Below, in pieces: positions 7,811 through 17,020 of a stretch of 64,000 bases of DNA. Made by a program: the position numbers and the translations under genes. Within the stretch, counting starts at the first letter, position 1. Every line of letters starts with the position of its first letter. Source of the stretch: Paenibacillus terrigena DSM 21567 (GTDB taxonomy: Bacteria > Bacillota > Bacilli > Paenibacillales > Paenibacillaceae); assembly GCF_000374845.1 (NCBI RefSeq), contig NZ_KB895431.1, forward strand, positions 1 to 64,000, written 5' to 3'. The notes under the pieces were generated by a model that worked only from the letters and a program-made list of their open reading frames with translations, searched no databases and had not been told where the DNA came from.

Positions 7811-8916
7811 TCAATGCCTTCCTATAAAATTCTCCATTTTTTGAACGATTCGTTGATATTTAGAGTCATCTCGCAACGAATCGAACGCTGGATTCATCAG
7901 TCCATCCCGCATCATGCTTTCCTTTATTACCTGCTCACTGCGGGGCGTGGCTGCGAAATCATTCAGCCACGGTTCAATCTGGTCAAAGAGGAATCTCCAT
8001 GAAGCTCAAAGGGGAAGAATCCTTCCACGCAGGTATCCACATATTTTCCAAGCAGTTCAATCGCTTTTTCGAGGAAATTGTTCGCGCAATACATATGAGC
8101 GCCCTGTGCGTAAAGTTGGATGACATCGTTTGGGTTTAGCCTCTTCATATTAAAGATTCGTGCGATATCTGACGCCATCAGAAAGGCTTCTTCCGCTTTT
8201 TCGAGGTTGTCCATATTCGTTTGCTGTACTTTCAGCAGCCCGTGAAAAGTCGCCATCGTATGCTGATACAGATCAATCTGCAAGGTTTCTTTCGCTTTGC
8301 CGAAGTTACCCATAACCTGATAAGCCTGTGACATTAACACACCCTCCGGTATCATGGGTCGGATTCCTTCCCCAAGTAAATCCAAAACACGCTGCGGTTT
8401 ATTAAGCGTCAGACAGCAAATCGACTGATATAAAACCGCTTCTTTGGAAAGTTGAACATCGTCACTTTCTGCCTGAATCCGCTCACATAGCGTCACTGAT
8501 TCGTTCAGAAGCGCCTCTTTTCGTTCCTGCGTTCCCGCCAACATGAAGTGATTTGTATACAGCTTGACTATTTGCAAAAGGAGTGGGAAACAGGCGTAAT
8601 ATTTTTTAATGATGATAGCGCACTCCGCGATTACATCTTCAAAAGGCAGGGAAGCGAAATCAGAGGCCAACCGGATGTATAGTTTTGCGATGTCCGTCCG
8701 TTCCATTTGCGGGGAATAGCCCATCAGTTCGTCTATACTGATGTTAAAATAGGCGGCAAGCTGTGGGAGAAATGTGATGTCGGGATAGCTTTGCCCCGTT
8801 TCCCACTTAGAAACAGACGCTTTGGAAACGCCGATATATGCCGCAAGCCCATCCTGCGTGATTCCTTTTTCCCTGCGTTTGGCCAAAATGACCGATGCCA
8901 GATTGATTTCTTTCAT
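7811..8916 (-). pseudogene. XRE-family regulator with helical-repeat C-terminus, frameshifted
   Basis: An N-terminal helix-turn-helix (about residues 5-60, with GITQDGLAAYIGVSKASVSK) is followed by TPR-like helices, as in regulators of CPBP or efflux operons. Start 8916 is chosen because GGAGG lies 8 nt upstream; the longer GTG start overlaps that site. The frame ends early near 7963 after GDSSLTRLNRG, but one missing base near 7995 restores 58 more codons (FDQIEPWLNDF...MENFIGRH), ending two bases before the CPBP ATG. The gene is therefore one frameshift away from full length. Confidence 0.7.
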
Positions 8917-9181
8917 CAACGTCACCTCCGCTTATTACTATACGGTTTATAAAGTAACCTTCCAAGCGACACTTAGTTTACTTTTCGAGAAACAATCAAC
9001 CGTAGGGAAACAATATAAAATAAACAGCCCACCCCTTAGGATGAGCTGTGTTTCAAATACTGTACTTGACTGTTGCAAAATCTTGTCGACAAAGCCGCGT
9101 TAGAGCCGGGTTTTTAGATCCTTCGTCGAACAGATAAATAGGGACAGTCTAAAACTTTATTTTCACTGAACAGTATAAAAA
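8917..9181. other. Intergenic, promoter side of the XRE operon
   Basis: The segment should contain the promoter of the minus-strand XRE operon. No gene, clear promoter or repeat copy was recognised. Confidence 0.3.
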
Positions 9182-9217
9182 AACGCTAAGCCAGAGACGA
9201 TTCAGGGCCTTAGCGTA
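9182..9217. terminator. Hairpin after small secreted peptide gene
   Basis: The stem ACGCTAAG/CTTAGCGT, flanked by an A run and a T-rich run, lies 9 bases past the stop codon of the 50-residue peptide gene on the minus strand. Confidence 0.75.
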
Positions 9218-9225
9218 TATTTTCG

Positions 9226-9378
9226 TTAAAATGTTGGCAGGACCCCTTTTAGGGTTAGCTCCTTCTCAATGACGCTTTTTTGAATACGGTTTGTTTTCTC
9301 AGTTACTAATTCTGATTGAGCAACTACCGAACTCATTCCTAAAAATAACAAAGGAAGCAGCAGCAGCAATCTCTGCAT
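9226..9378 (-). CDS. Small secreted peptide, 50 residues
   Basis: A reading frame of 50 codons. GAGGTGATGTT gives a ribosome site just upstream of the ATG at 9378. The product begins MQRLLLLLPLLFLGMSSVVA, a classical signal peptide with cleavage expected near VVA-QS, leaving about 29 mostly polar residues ending KGVLPTF. A dedicated hairpin follows, so it looks like a real monocistronic gene. The function is unknown. It could be a signalling peptide or a small envelope peptide. It is divergent from the stalk-domain gene at 9528. Confidence 0.6.
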   Translation of the reverse strand: MQRLLLLLPLLFLGMSSVVAQSELVTEKTNRIQKSVIEKELTLKGVLPTF

Positions 9379-9527
9379 AACATCACCTCAAAGGTAATAT
9401 TCTCTGGTAATTATTGAGTTATCCTGCCTTTAGTTGGAGGAGCCTTCGGGCTCCCTTTCGCTATGTCAGAGGAAACTTTTTCCAGTATTAATCGTCTATA
9501 CTTCTATATGAAGAAGAGGTGAATATG

Positions 9528-10202
9528 ATGAAACCCCTGTCAAAAATTATGCTGTGTACTGCCATCGGGGCGATGATTGCTTTAGGCTCTGCTTATGCAG
9601 AATCTAAATTGAATTTACTTATCAATGGACATGGCGTTGTGACGAGCTATCTAGACCTTCAAGTCAAAGACGGCAAAGTGCTTGTTCCGATCGATCGCCT
9701 TGCGGAAGAATTTAAAGGCAAGGCGGTCTACGATGCTGATAAGAATGAAGTTCAAGTGACGCTGCCGGAATCCGCTCAACAAGCGATTCAGATCGAACGT
9801 TTGGAAGCGGCGATGGTCCCCTCTACAGCAAAAGAAGCCTTAGATACTTGGGTCAAAGGCATTCAGACTCGCAATGGAGCGCTGCAATTCGCTGTTTTCT
9901 CACCTGAACTACGTTCCATAACCAAGAAAGAATTCGAAGATTACTACTGGACAACGGGCGGCTCCAGTCCGCATATGTCTGAGATCGAAAAGCTCAAAAC
10001 AAAATCTCTGAATAAAACGACGACTCAGTTCTCATTCGATTATGGCCTTGTTGCTTCCAATTGGAAAGGCAAGGGCTCTGCGGTTGTCACCGTACAAAAG
10101 TTTGCATCTAAAGGTCATGAAGGTTGGTTTATTACGAATATAAAAATGAAAGACCCGAGCGATACAGGTACCACGATCGGTGTCGAACCATTAAAAAAAT
10201 AA
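9528..10202 (+). CDS. Secreted protein with copper-amine-oxidase-type stalk domain
   Basis: The protein has a signal peptide (IMLCTAIGAMIALGSAYA-ES) followed by a short stalk domain of the copper-amine-oxidase N-terminal type: INGHGVVTSYLDLQVKDGKV, then VPIDRLAEEF and a VYDADKNEVQV strand. The remaining 120 residues are an unassigned alpha-beta domain. These stalk domains are common in secreted Bacillales proteins and have no copper site. The ribosome site AGAAGAGG favours the ATG at 9528 (8 nt) over those at 9525 or 9519. A hairpin terminator follows at 10240. Confidence 0.75.
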   Translation: MKPLSKIMLCTAIGAMIALGSAYAESKLNLLINGHGVVTSYLDLQVKDGKVLVPIDRLAEEFKGKAVYDADKNEVQVTLPESAQQAIQIERLEAAMVPSTAKEALDTWVKGIQTRNGALQFAVFSPELRSITKKEFEDYYWTTGGSSPHMSEIEKLKTKSLNKTTTQFSFDYGLVASNWKGKGSAVVTVQKFASKGHEGWFITNIKMKDPSDTGTTIGVEPLKK

Positions 10203-10239
10203 TTGATCCCAAAATGATATATCGAACTAAAACCTCTAT

Positions 10240-10267
10240 GAGCCCTGTCACCCTGTTGTCAGGGCTC
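10240..10267. terminator. Hairpin GAGCCCTG/CAGGGCTC
   Basis: An 8-bp perfect stem with 12-nt loop, followed by ttattt, lies 38 bases after the stalk-domain gene. Nothing else was recognised up to 10476. Confidence 0.75.
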
Positions 10268-10476
10268 TTATTTATAATCATACATACAAGAGAATCAAAC
10301 CAATCGATAAGTTTTTTAATACAATGACTGTTGCAATGGAGTGCAGGAGATATTCCTTTAGTGCTGTATGACGATTTCAACCTAACACAATCTTGAGGGA
10401 CTTGCTGGTAAGCTGATATCCTCACGCCAACTCGGTGGATTCTTATACTTAAGAAAACAATAAGGGAGCTATAATA

Positions 10477-11448
10477 ATGAAACTATACAAAAGACAAGTT
10501 TGCGTTGCGATTCTTTCAATAAGCATGTTATGTATAAATTTAGGTCCAACATATGCAAAGGGGACTTCCTTTAGCGATGTGAAAGCTGAATATTGGGGTT
10601 ATGCAAGCATTCAATGGGCTTTTGAAAATAAGATAGTGGATGGATATCCAGATGGTACTTTTAAGCCAGACAAGGTCGTAAGTCAAAGCGAATTTCTTGC
10701 TATGCTTATAAGAGCTTTTCAGCCCAATGATTTCATACTGGGTACCCATCCAGCACACTGGGATGAACCGTATTTAAATTATGTTGATAAAATAGGTTGG
10801 AAAGTGAAGCCCACCAATAAGACGTTTTCTAGGGGGACGGCCGCTCAATATTTAGCAAACGCCGCAGGACAAAATTACAATGTGGCTGATTCGGTTCAGT
10901 ACCTCCTTGATCTTGGATTAGCGAATGGAAAAACTACAAGGACTGTAAAAGGATTTTATAAAGACGATACACTGTCAAGGACTGAAGTTGTCGTATTTAT
11001 TGAACGTCTGCGATTAGACTCTAAAGCTCTGCAACCCATTTCGGCGGTAGAAGAAAAGTATAATCGAAGTGAAAATGTGCTGGTTTATAATAATAGTGAG
11101 TATCACTTTACACTCACTCTTCCGAAAACTTGGGAAAATAAATTTGAGGTAGTGGATACTAAAGATCCACAATCCAAACACAGTCTTAAATTTATTAACA
11201 AAACAACAAAATATGGGGTGTTATTTACAATAGCTGTGTGGCCTAAAGACTATTGGATTGAGAGGGAAGAGGAAATTAAAGGCCAAATTCCTGCCGTTAA
11301 AGTTGGTGAGTATGGAGACCACGCATACATTTTCCATACGCCAACGGATGTTCAATATGATCCAAGCGATAATAAGTCAATGGAGGATTATAAAGCTATG
11401 TTTAAGGATGTTCAGAACATTAAATCATCATTTGAAATTATATTGTAG
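10477..11448 (+). CDS. Exported SLH-domain protein
   Basis: A 323-residue exported protein. A signal peptide (cleavage near TYA-KG) is followed by one clear SLH repeat (residues about 30-80: FSDVKAEYWGYASIQWAFEN ... VDGYPDGTFKPDKVVSQSEF) and two weaker ones up to about residue 180. SLH domains bind pyruvylated secondary cell-wall polymer. The C-terminal third (YHFTLTLPKTWENKFEV) resembles small lipoprotein-like beta domains, but I cannot name it. A GGGAG ribosome site lies 9 nt upstream and a strong hairpin 8 bases downstream. Confidence 0.8.
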   Translation: MKLYKRQVCVAILSISMLCINLGPTYAKGTSFSDVKAEYWGYASIQWAFENKIVDGYPDGTFKPDKVVSQSEFLAMLIRAFQPNDFILGTHPAHWDEPYLNYVDKIGWKVKPTNKTFSRGTAAQYLANAAGQNYNVADSVQYLLDLGLANGKTTRTVKGFYKDDTLSRTEVVVFIERLRLDSKALQPISAVEEKYNRSENVLVYNNSEYHFTLTLPKTWENKFEVVDTKDPQSKHSLKFINKTTKYGVLFTIAVWPKDYWIEREEEIKGQIPAVKVGEYGDHAYIFHTPTDVQYDPSDNKSMEDYKAMFKDVQNIKSSFEIIL

Positions 11449-11455
11449 CAATATG

Positions 11456-11495
11456 AAAGCAGCGGTCGAATTGAGAAATTCAACCGCTGCTTTTT
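11456..11495. terminator. Terminator of SLH gene
   Basis: The stem AAAGCAGCGGT/ACCGCTGCTTT is followed by TT, a textbook intrinsic terminator starting 8 bases after the stop. Confidence 0.85.
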
Positions 11496-11524
11496 ATGGA
11501 TAATATACCCATTTTATTTTTATT

Positions 11525-11611
11525 GCGATTCGGGACTATGGAAATGTAAAAGGGTCTTCTTTTAAAGATCCAGATGGAAACGTTCTTGGTGTCTGTCATT
11601 TTCCAGAGTGA
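11525..11611 (+). pseudogene. VOC/glyoxalase-family C-terminal remnant
   Basis: A 28-codon stretch ends at TGA 11609-11611 and contains SSFKDPDGNVLGVCHF, the closing beta strand and metal-ligand region of vicinal-oxygen-chelate proteins. Everything upstream is missing, replaced by the preceding gene's terminator region. A second, longer VOC remnant is at 62144. Confidence 0.5.
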
Positions 11612-11801
11612 CTCTCATAAGCTAAACATCAAATAAGGCAATAGCAAAAGAGCAGCGAAGTGTTCCTCCTGCTCTTTCTGTTATTGTACCCGGTTCAATA
11701 AGGGGGTGTCCTAACCTATAAAAATCACGCAGGTATGAATTATGCAGTAAAGCTATATAAAGAAGGAGGTATGACTTTTTGTATATTGTCTGTTAATTAG
11801 A

Positions 11802-11830
11802 TTCAACTATCGTGTCCCGTTAGTTCAATT
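11802..11830 (+). repeat. CCCGTTAG two-arm repeat, right arm only
   Basis: The sequence ttcaactatcgtgtcccgtt continues into agttcaat. No left arm or hairpin was found in the 60 bases before it. The arm supplies the stop codon of the small membrane protein gene on the minus strand. Confidence 0.75.
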
Positions 11831-11987
11831 TCTTCTTGCATTGTACTGGTACACCAAATGCGGCTCCTATCGCAATACCGAATGTCATTCCAAGAGCAAA
11901 GTTATCAAACATAAAACCAAAAGCTGCTCCTAATGCAACTCCAATTGCCAGTCCACTTGCCATCATTTTGTTTGAATTATTATCCAT
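11820..11987 (-). CDS. Small glycine-rich membrane protein, 55 residues
   Basis: A 55-residue product (MDNNSNKMMASGLAIGVALG...) has two hydrophobic segments rich in small residues (GLAIGVALGAAFGFMF and GMTFGIAIGAAFGV), a glycine-zipper pattern, and a basic CKKKLN tail. AAGGAGG lies about 11 nt upstream of the ATG, so the gene is probably real. Function unknown. Its stop codon TAA is formed by the right arm of a two-arm repeat. Confidence 0.65.
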   Translation of the reverse strand: MDNNSNKMMASGLAIGVALGAAFGFMFDNFALGMTFGIAIGAAFGVPVQCKKKLN

Positions 11988-12086
11988 ATATCCTCAAATC
12001 CTCCTTCCCCATAAACCATACGACATTCTATTTTGATACTTTGAATTTAGTACATATTTTGCCGGAATACATTATTTCTTCGTTGC

Positions 12087-12178
12087 AATATTCTTCCAAT
12101 TAGTAAAAAATGAGCAGACTGTGGAAGCCTACTCAACAATAATTTTATTCAACTATCGTGTCCCGTTAGCTTAATGAT
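12087..12178 (+). repeat. CCCGTTAG two-arm repeat, copy 6
   Basis: The left arm is degenerate (attcttccaattagtaaa), the imperfect hairpin TGAGCAGAC...GCCTACTCA resembles copy 1, and the right arm ttcaactatcgtgtcccgtt is complete. Confidence 0.75.
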
Positions 12179-12236
12179 CTGTGTTTGATACGGGGACTCA
12201 CGCCGAGCCCTCCCTACACAGAAAGTACAATTTAAT

Positions 12237-12323
12237 CTACATCGTGTCCCAAAATAGATGACTTGTTTTCTCTTAAATTTAAGGGGGATTGGCTTAACAA
12301 ATCTGCCGTTACTTCAACGAACG
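12237..12323 (+). repeat. CCCGTTAG two-arm repeat, decayed pieces
   Basis: Right-arm-like catcgtgtcccaaaatagat (12240) and left-arm-like atctgccgttacttcaacga (12300) occur in the reverse of the usual order, so they may come from two separate decayed copies. Confidence 0.35.
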
Positions 12324-12337
12324 GAGCATGCCGCCGA

Positions 12338-12895
12338 TTAATTCGTTAGACGGTAAACCAGCTCCAATCTGGCATAGGCCTTCTCGCCATATTCCCGGTC
12401 GCCACTGATCTTCACTGCTTCCTTGAATCCGCAACCAACCCAGAAGCGAAGAGCTCCCCAGTTTTTAAGATCGACTGCTGCTCGTACGGTCTCATATGAT
12501 AAGCTAACGGCAAGCGAAATGATTCCGTTAACGAGTTCCTTTCCGTACCCTTGGCCACGCCAAGATGGATCGACAGCGAATAGCCCAATATACAGATCGC
12601 GTTCTTCGGGGTAGCCTTGGTAAAGTTCGAATAAAGCTGAAGGGACGGCATCCGGACCGCTTACCCGATGAGCCGCAAGCTGGGCGACGATCCGATCCGG
12701 GCTCCCACCGGGGGGCAGTTCGGGGATTCCGTTCAGAACATTGGAAATATACAGCCGGTCGAGAGGCTGTCCAGTCCACTTGGGCAGCGGAGCGGATCTT
12801 TCATATAGCTCCTGAAGAGTTTTCTCCTCCGCATGCCGCATCGTGTGAATGTCACATCGATCTGTCCCCCAGACCACTGGCCATTGCGTCATCAT
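12338..12895 (-). CDS. GNAT-family N-acetyltransferase
   Basis: A protein of about 185 residues with the acetyl-CoA-binding motif A: LFAVDPSWRGQGYGKELVNG, followed by the beta5 segment VRAAVDLKNWGALRFWVGCG typical of GNAT enzymes. The acceptor is unknown. The frame opens at a TTG (12919), but the AAAGGA site fits the ATG at 12895 best, with about 9 nt spacing. It stands alone, with repeat fragments on both sides and no clear terminator. Confidence 0.75.
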   Translation of the reverse strand: MMTQWPVVWGTDRCDIHTMRHAEEKTLQELYERSAPLPKWTGQPLDRLYISNVLNGIPELPPGGSPDRIVAQLAAHRVSGPDAVPSALFELYQGYPEERDLYIGLFAVDPSWRGQGYGKELVNGIISLAVSLSYETVRAAVDLKNWGALRFWVGCGFKEAVKISGDREYGEKAYARLELVYRLTN

Positions 12896-13042
12896 TTTCT
12901 CATTTTCCTTTCGCATCAAGGCAACAAATTATACAAAGATCTAATTAGATTATAATATAATTAGTTAAATTTTCAAGCAGAACAATAATACAAAAAAGCG
13001 ATGTCCTCTTTTGGGCAACGAAAGTAAATCTAATTTGTTCGT

Positions 13043-13184
13043 TATCCTGCCCGTTAGCTGAACGATGTGTAGTCGGTTATTTCCGGCTGGCTGCTTTTAA
13101 TATGCGATTCCTGTTCTTTGACAATAAAGTTGTTTAAACTATTCGCATAAAAACAAAATGAACTATCTTCTCCCGTATTATTGA
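13043..13184 (+). repeat. CCCGTTAG two-arm repeat, copy with long spacer
   Basis: Left arm tatcctgcccgttagctgaa and a decayed right arm aactatcttctcccgtatta are about 95 bases apart, longer than usual. The space contains no clear hairpin. Confidence 0.5.
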
Positions 13185-13268
13185 GGAAGAGACTACAATA
13201 ACGAGATCCAAAGAAATCTCAATGAAATCGTAGGAAAACTTGTATTGGCCATCTAGAAACAAACAAAA

Positions 13269-13297
13269 CGACTTACCTTCGCTCAGAAGGTAAGTCG
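13269..13297. terminator. Hairpin CGACTTACCTTC/GAAGGTAAGTCG
   Basis: A perfect 12-bp stem with a 5-nt loop and flanking A and T runs lies immediately downstream (minus strand) of the sigma-factor remnant at 13305. Confidence 0.8.
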
Positions 13298-13304
13298 TCT
13301 TGTT

Positions 13305-13649
13305 TCATTTTTTCTTATGCGGTTGAGGCTCTTTCGAATTGACTATTATACAAATCCGAAAGAACCCTTGCTGCCTCAACAATTTCCCCATGAGTTGGAG
13401 GCGCGGAAACTTCTCTACCATCCACTCGATTAAGCTTTGAACCTCTCCATAATCTGAATCGGAACAAGCCAGCGCGTCATCGTTATCGAATACGGCTATT
13501 GACCCTCTCTTCTGCTTCGCCAGGCAATGGTCGATCCACAAATTCCGTGCCACTCGAAACAGAAAAGGCTTTGTTCTATTGAGAGGCTCGATGTTCGTAA
13601 AATATTCCAACGTCCTTACTAACGTCTCTTGAACTAAAACTTTTTGCAT
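13305..13649 (-). pseudogene. ECF sigma factor remnant
   Basis: The sequence matches sigma-70 region 2 of ECF factors: VQETLVRTLEYF, then KPFLFRVARNLWIDHCLAKQ. The N-terminal part of region 2 is missing. The frame then drifts after about residue 80, so region 4 (promoter -35 recognition) is absent. The start at 13649 has no clear ribosome site. A perfect hairpin follows. The gene heads the decayed block that extends to 16.9 kb. Confidence 0.6.
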
Positions 13650-13830
13650 CTCAGCGAGATTTTGTCAGATAGGTACAGTACTTTCGCAAATCATTCATAT
13701 GAGGCTTTAACAGGTTATCGTAAGTCAAATTAATATGGATAAGGAATATACACCTTTGCGGGTTTGTTTCCCGTTCACGGGGATTCTCTTCTTCGGTTAA
13801 TTAACAAAATTGTTCAGAACTGAACTTATG

Positions 13831-15132
13831 TTATTCGTTTAATAAAGTTGTCACCTTGTTCTGGATCAGCTTGGCTACTTCTTCCGCAGACTTTTGTCCG
13901 CTAAAGAATGATCTGACCTCATCTCCGATAATGGAAATCACACGACCGTCCGCATCCGAATAGTTATCCGCTGTATTAATGAATTGTTTGAACTGAGTGA
14001 ACTCTTCGTCCGACACCTTAGGCGCTTTCCCGTCTGGAAGCTTGTACATCCCGCTTTTAACTTGTTCTTGAATGTCGTTCAACTGCTTCTCATTCACGGA
14101 TTTAAGCAGTGAAAACCCTTCTCTCTCTTGCAGCGATTGCCCTTCTTCGGATAACAAGTAAGCAATAACCTTCCAAGCCTCCTCTTTAACCGGAGATTTG
14201 GCATTTATTGCGAACCGGGATGCTACAACGATCCTCGTTCCGCCTTTTTGTTCAGGTTTTTGCAGCAACTTCGGATTGGAGAAGAGAAGATGAGGGCCAT
14301 TGATAAGTTCTGCCGGCGATTGCAAAACAGTAGAATAAAACATTTGCTTGCCTATATCTGCCGGTTCCGAAGTCATCACTTTATCATCAAACATTTTTTT
14401 GATTTGTTGCATCGTATCCAGAAATAAGGGCGAGTCGAATTTGGCTTTTTTCGCTTTAGGATCAACGAATTCCGTGTATTTATCGACAATCAGCTCTTGA
14501 AGGATTAGCTCCGGGGGGTCATTCGCTAAAGCGTAGCGGCGTTTCGAGCCGCTATCTCCCAGTTTTTTCGAAATCTCTTCGAACTCCTTCCATGTCCAAT
14601 TCTTATCGTCAACTTTCGCGTTCTTAAGAATGTCCCCATCCCCTACGAACGTCCGCAGGGTGAACCCTAAGGGCATGGCATAGGAACCGCCGTTCAGCTT
14701 CACCGCATCCAAAATGTTCATTTGCAAATCGCTTTTATTCACCGTTTTGTCTTGCTCGATGAGCTCATCCATGTTCAGGACAAGCTTTTTGTTCACATAA
14801 TCTTCGATAGGCAAATTGCTGATATCGAAAATATCCGGACCTTTGCCCGATAGTAGCGCTGCATTCGTCGTTTTTTGATATTTTTCAAAATCATCTGAAA
14901 TCTGAAGTTGCAGATCGATGTCCGGATACTTTTCTTCAACCTTTTTTTCTATCGTCTTATAAAATGTGTTCGATTGTGTAGGCCATAGCTGCAACGCCAA
15001 AGTAACGATTGTTTTCCCTTCTTTCATTTCCGGTTTCTCCGTACTTGCCGATTCATTGCTGCCTCCAGAACCGCATGCGGTCATTGACAATGTTAAAATA
15101 CCAATAAATAGGATACACAAACACTTTTTCAT
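13831..15132 (-). CDS. Sugar-type ABC transporter solute-binding lipoprotein
   Basis: A 433-residue lipoprotein of the family-1 extracellular solute-binding type. It has a signal peptide with lipobox LSMTAC-G (Cys about residue 20), then a polar linker and the two-lobed binding protein with GKGPDIFDISNLPIEDYV and later NDPPELILQELIVDKY. Start 15132 is supported by AGGAGG about 10 nt upstream; the frame is open 13 codons further. The usual partner permeases are not intact here: only an N-terminal permease scrap (16259-16415) and a broken HlyD-like gene lie upstream, so the protein may be an orphan or use another transporter. Confidence 0.8.
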   Translation of the reverse strand: MKKCLCILFIGILTLSMTACGSGGSNESASTEKPEMKEGKTIVTLALQLWPTQSNTFYKTIEKKVEEKYPDIDLQLQISDDFEKYQKTTNAALLSGKGPDIFDISNLPIEDYVNKKLVLNMDELIEQDKTVNKSDLQMNILDAVKLNGGSYAMPLGFTLRTFVGDGDILKNAKVDDKNWTWKEFEEISKKLGDSGSKRRYALANDPPELILQELIVDKYTEFVDPKAKKAKFDSPLFLDTMQQIKKMFDDKVMTSEPADIGKQMFYSTVLQSPAELINGPHLLFSNPKLLQKPEQKGGTRIVVASRFAINAKSPVKEEAWKVIAYLLSEEGQSLQEREGFSLLKSVNEKQLNDIQEQVKSGMYKLPDGKAPKVSDEEFTQFKQFINTADNYSDADGRVISIIGDEVRSFFSGQKSAEEVAKLIQNKVTTLLNE

Positions 15133-15389
15133 TGAATGAATTCCTCCTGAATTTCCATCACATATATGCATAACTATTGCAAATGAACACGGTTTCCGTC
15201 TTGTAAAGGCTCACTGCTTTCTAGAATAAACAGGTCTTCCTCATAGAGACTATCCAATTGAATCATTGTTTCCTTGCCATTCGCTTCACTGGACTTGTTC
15301 GGATTTGACGGGCAACATAAGCATTGCCCAATGCCCCTCTCCTCTCTTCAATTTTATAAACAAACACGCCGTCATGATCCTGATGAATA

Positions 15390-16221
15390 ACCTCATTGGA
15401 AACGACCACTCCCTCTTGGCGTGAGCGTTTTTCGAGTTTGATTTCTGCCTGCTCCTTCCCCCTGCAGCTCGGAATCCATGACCTTTATACGAAGAGACTC
15501 CTGCGGGATCGTTAGGGTCGTACCCGTCTCTTCACCCGTTGGGATCGCAGAACGCGGCACTGTATTCACAATTTCTTCTATCGTGCCTACGATCATGCGG
15601 ATCTGTTGTTCTTGGACTGCACCTACTTTAACCTCTATATTTTCTCCGATTGAAATACCCAACTAGATAAAAGCGTAGAATCGGCAGATTCATCCAATCG
15701 ATATCCTCGGCTGCTGCTTGAAATAAGAACATCCGGTTATCCCGCCGAAGCTAAACCTTCAAATGGCATTCAATTGAGTAATAACACCATCGAAAGGAGC
15801 GGTTATTTCCTGTTGGCTGACTAGGCGTTCTCTTAGCTCGCTAATTTTACGTTCCTGAGTGCTCAGATCAAGCTGGCTCGTTTTGATTTCGCGATTTACC
15901 TTCCGAATCTTGAGCTCGTCTCCTTCATTCATCAACAGGATGTACTGATCCTGAATATTCTGTGTTTGTTCAGGACGGTGACCTCATCTTTCAATTCTCG
16001 TTCGGCAGTTTTGCTGTCATCGGCTGCAGCATACCGCTTCCTTCTATCGTAAATAAAAGACTCCCTTTACCCGGCTTTTCCGTCCACACTTTCGGTAATG
16101 TGAGCGACTGCAACGTGTTGTTGAACAAAAGTAAAAAACAGTAACAATCCCATTAAAATAAGGAATACGATTTGAATGATTCGTTTGCGCCTGCGATCTG
16201 CAGGCCCTTTCTCAGATTCAT
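15390..16221 (-). pseudogene. HlyD-family membrane-fusion protein, heavily frameshifted
   Basis: Pieces in different frames together make a membrane-fusion (efflux adaptor) protein. An ATG at 16221 sits behind a GGAGG site. Next come a membrane anchor (RIIQIVFLILMGLLLFFTFV), a coiled coil (ELKIRKVNREIKTSQLDLST, SELRERLVSQQE), the lipoyl-domain segment ITAPFDGVITQLN and a beta-barrel part (15393-15662 frame, GENIEVKVGAVQEQQIRMIV). Several indels separate them. It lies between a permease scrap and the solute-binding lipoprotein gene, all on the minus strand. Confidence 0.6.
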
Positions 16222-16258
16222 CTCCGGTCTAATCCTCCTATCCTTTGATGCCCGACAA

Positions 16259-16415
16259 TTAAACGCTTTTAATGAAATACGTTAGGTAGAATAACGCAAA
16301 TCCGAAAACGCTTGGGGCGAGAAACATCAATGCCGCTATAGCATCCTTTTGGATCCATTTTTTTATCGTTTACGTCATAATGAAGCCATGCCAAAAACCC
16401 CACTTCTTCATTCAT
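16259..16415 (-). pseudogene. Sugar ABC permease, N-terminal scrap
   Basis: An ATG at 16415 with GGAGG 7 nt upstream starts a short frame. One frameshift leads into KWIQKDAIAALMFLAPSVFG and FALFYLTYFI, the first membrane helix of MalF-type permeases, ending at a TAA. The remaining 80 percent of a permease is deleted. Confidence 0.5.
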
Positions 16416-16492
16416 TGGTTCCTCCTCCCATTCATTCATTAAGAATAGGGCAGAAAGATAAAATAAGAAGTAGGGTTAAGCTTAAATTTTCC

Positions 16493-16900
16493 TTAAAGAT
16501 CCAGCTTTGAAATCCGGACTTCAAAAAGCGTGCGAATCGAACTGCTTTGAGCCGTAATCGTACTTTGATGTTGCGTCACGATATTTTTCGCGATGAACAG
16601 ACCGAGACCCGTGCTTCCCTCACGATAAGTCCGCACCTGATCCCCGTTAAATAACATATCGAAAATATGAGGAATTTCATCCGGAGGAATACAATCACAG
16701 TAATTTGCGATTTGGACCACCACATGATCGTCATCTAGAGCGCCATGAATATCTATATACTTGCTTCCTCACGCGTAAATTTCTGTTCAATTTGCTCCTC
16801 CAGTGATACCTCGTTAGACAAGATGTAAGCTCTTCATGATGAACTTCAAGAATTAGTTTTTTCCTTAGCCAATCCACCACTAAATCTTCGAGTTATGACA
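16493..16900 (-). pseudogene. Sensor histidine kinase, ATPase-domain remnant
   Basis: The frame 16493-16723 encodes the end of a HATPase domain with an F-box-like IPPDEIPHIFDMLF and the G2-box GSTGLGLFIAKNIV. The N-box and everything upstream are missing or frameshifted between 16724 and 16900. It belongs to the same decayed block as the HlyD and permease scraps. Confidence 0.6.
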
Positions 16901-16942
16901 TAAAGCTACGGTTCTCTGTACCACCAGAAACGGCAAGTTTTT

Positions 16943-17014
16943 AAGGCCATCCTTTTGGGATGGCCCTTTCTTTGTTATCACTTTGTTCAACTATCGTGTC
17001 CCGTTAGCGGAATG
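16943..17014 (+). repeat. CCCGTTAG two-arm repeat, copy lacking a clear left arm
   Basis: The hairpin GGCCATCC/GGATGGCC (16945-16965) is followed by right arm ttcaactatcgtgtcccgtt (from 16986). The left arm is not recognisable. It ends 7 bases before the original stop codon of the MerR gene. Confidence 0.7.
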
Positions 17015-17020
17015 ACTAAT

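Noticed and set aside
12565-12948. Plus-strand frame of 127 codons opposite the GNAT gene
   Set aside because: The minus strand gives a clear acetyl-CoA-binding motif; this frame is a G+C-rich shadow.
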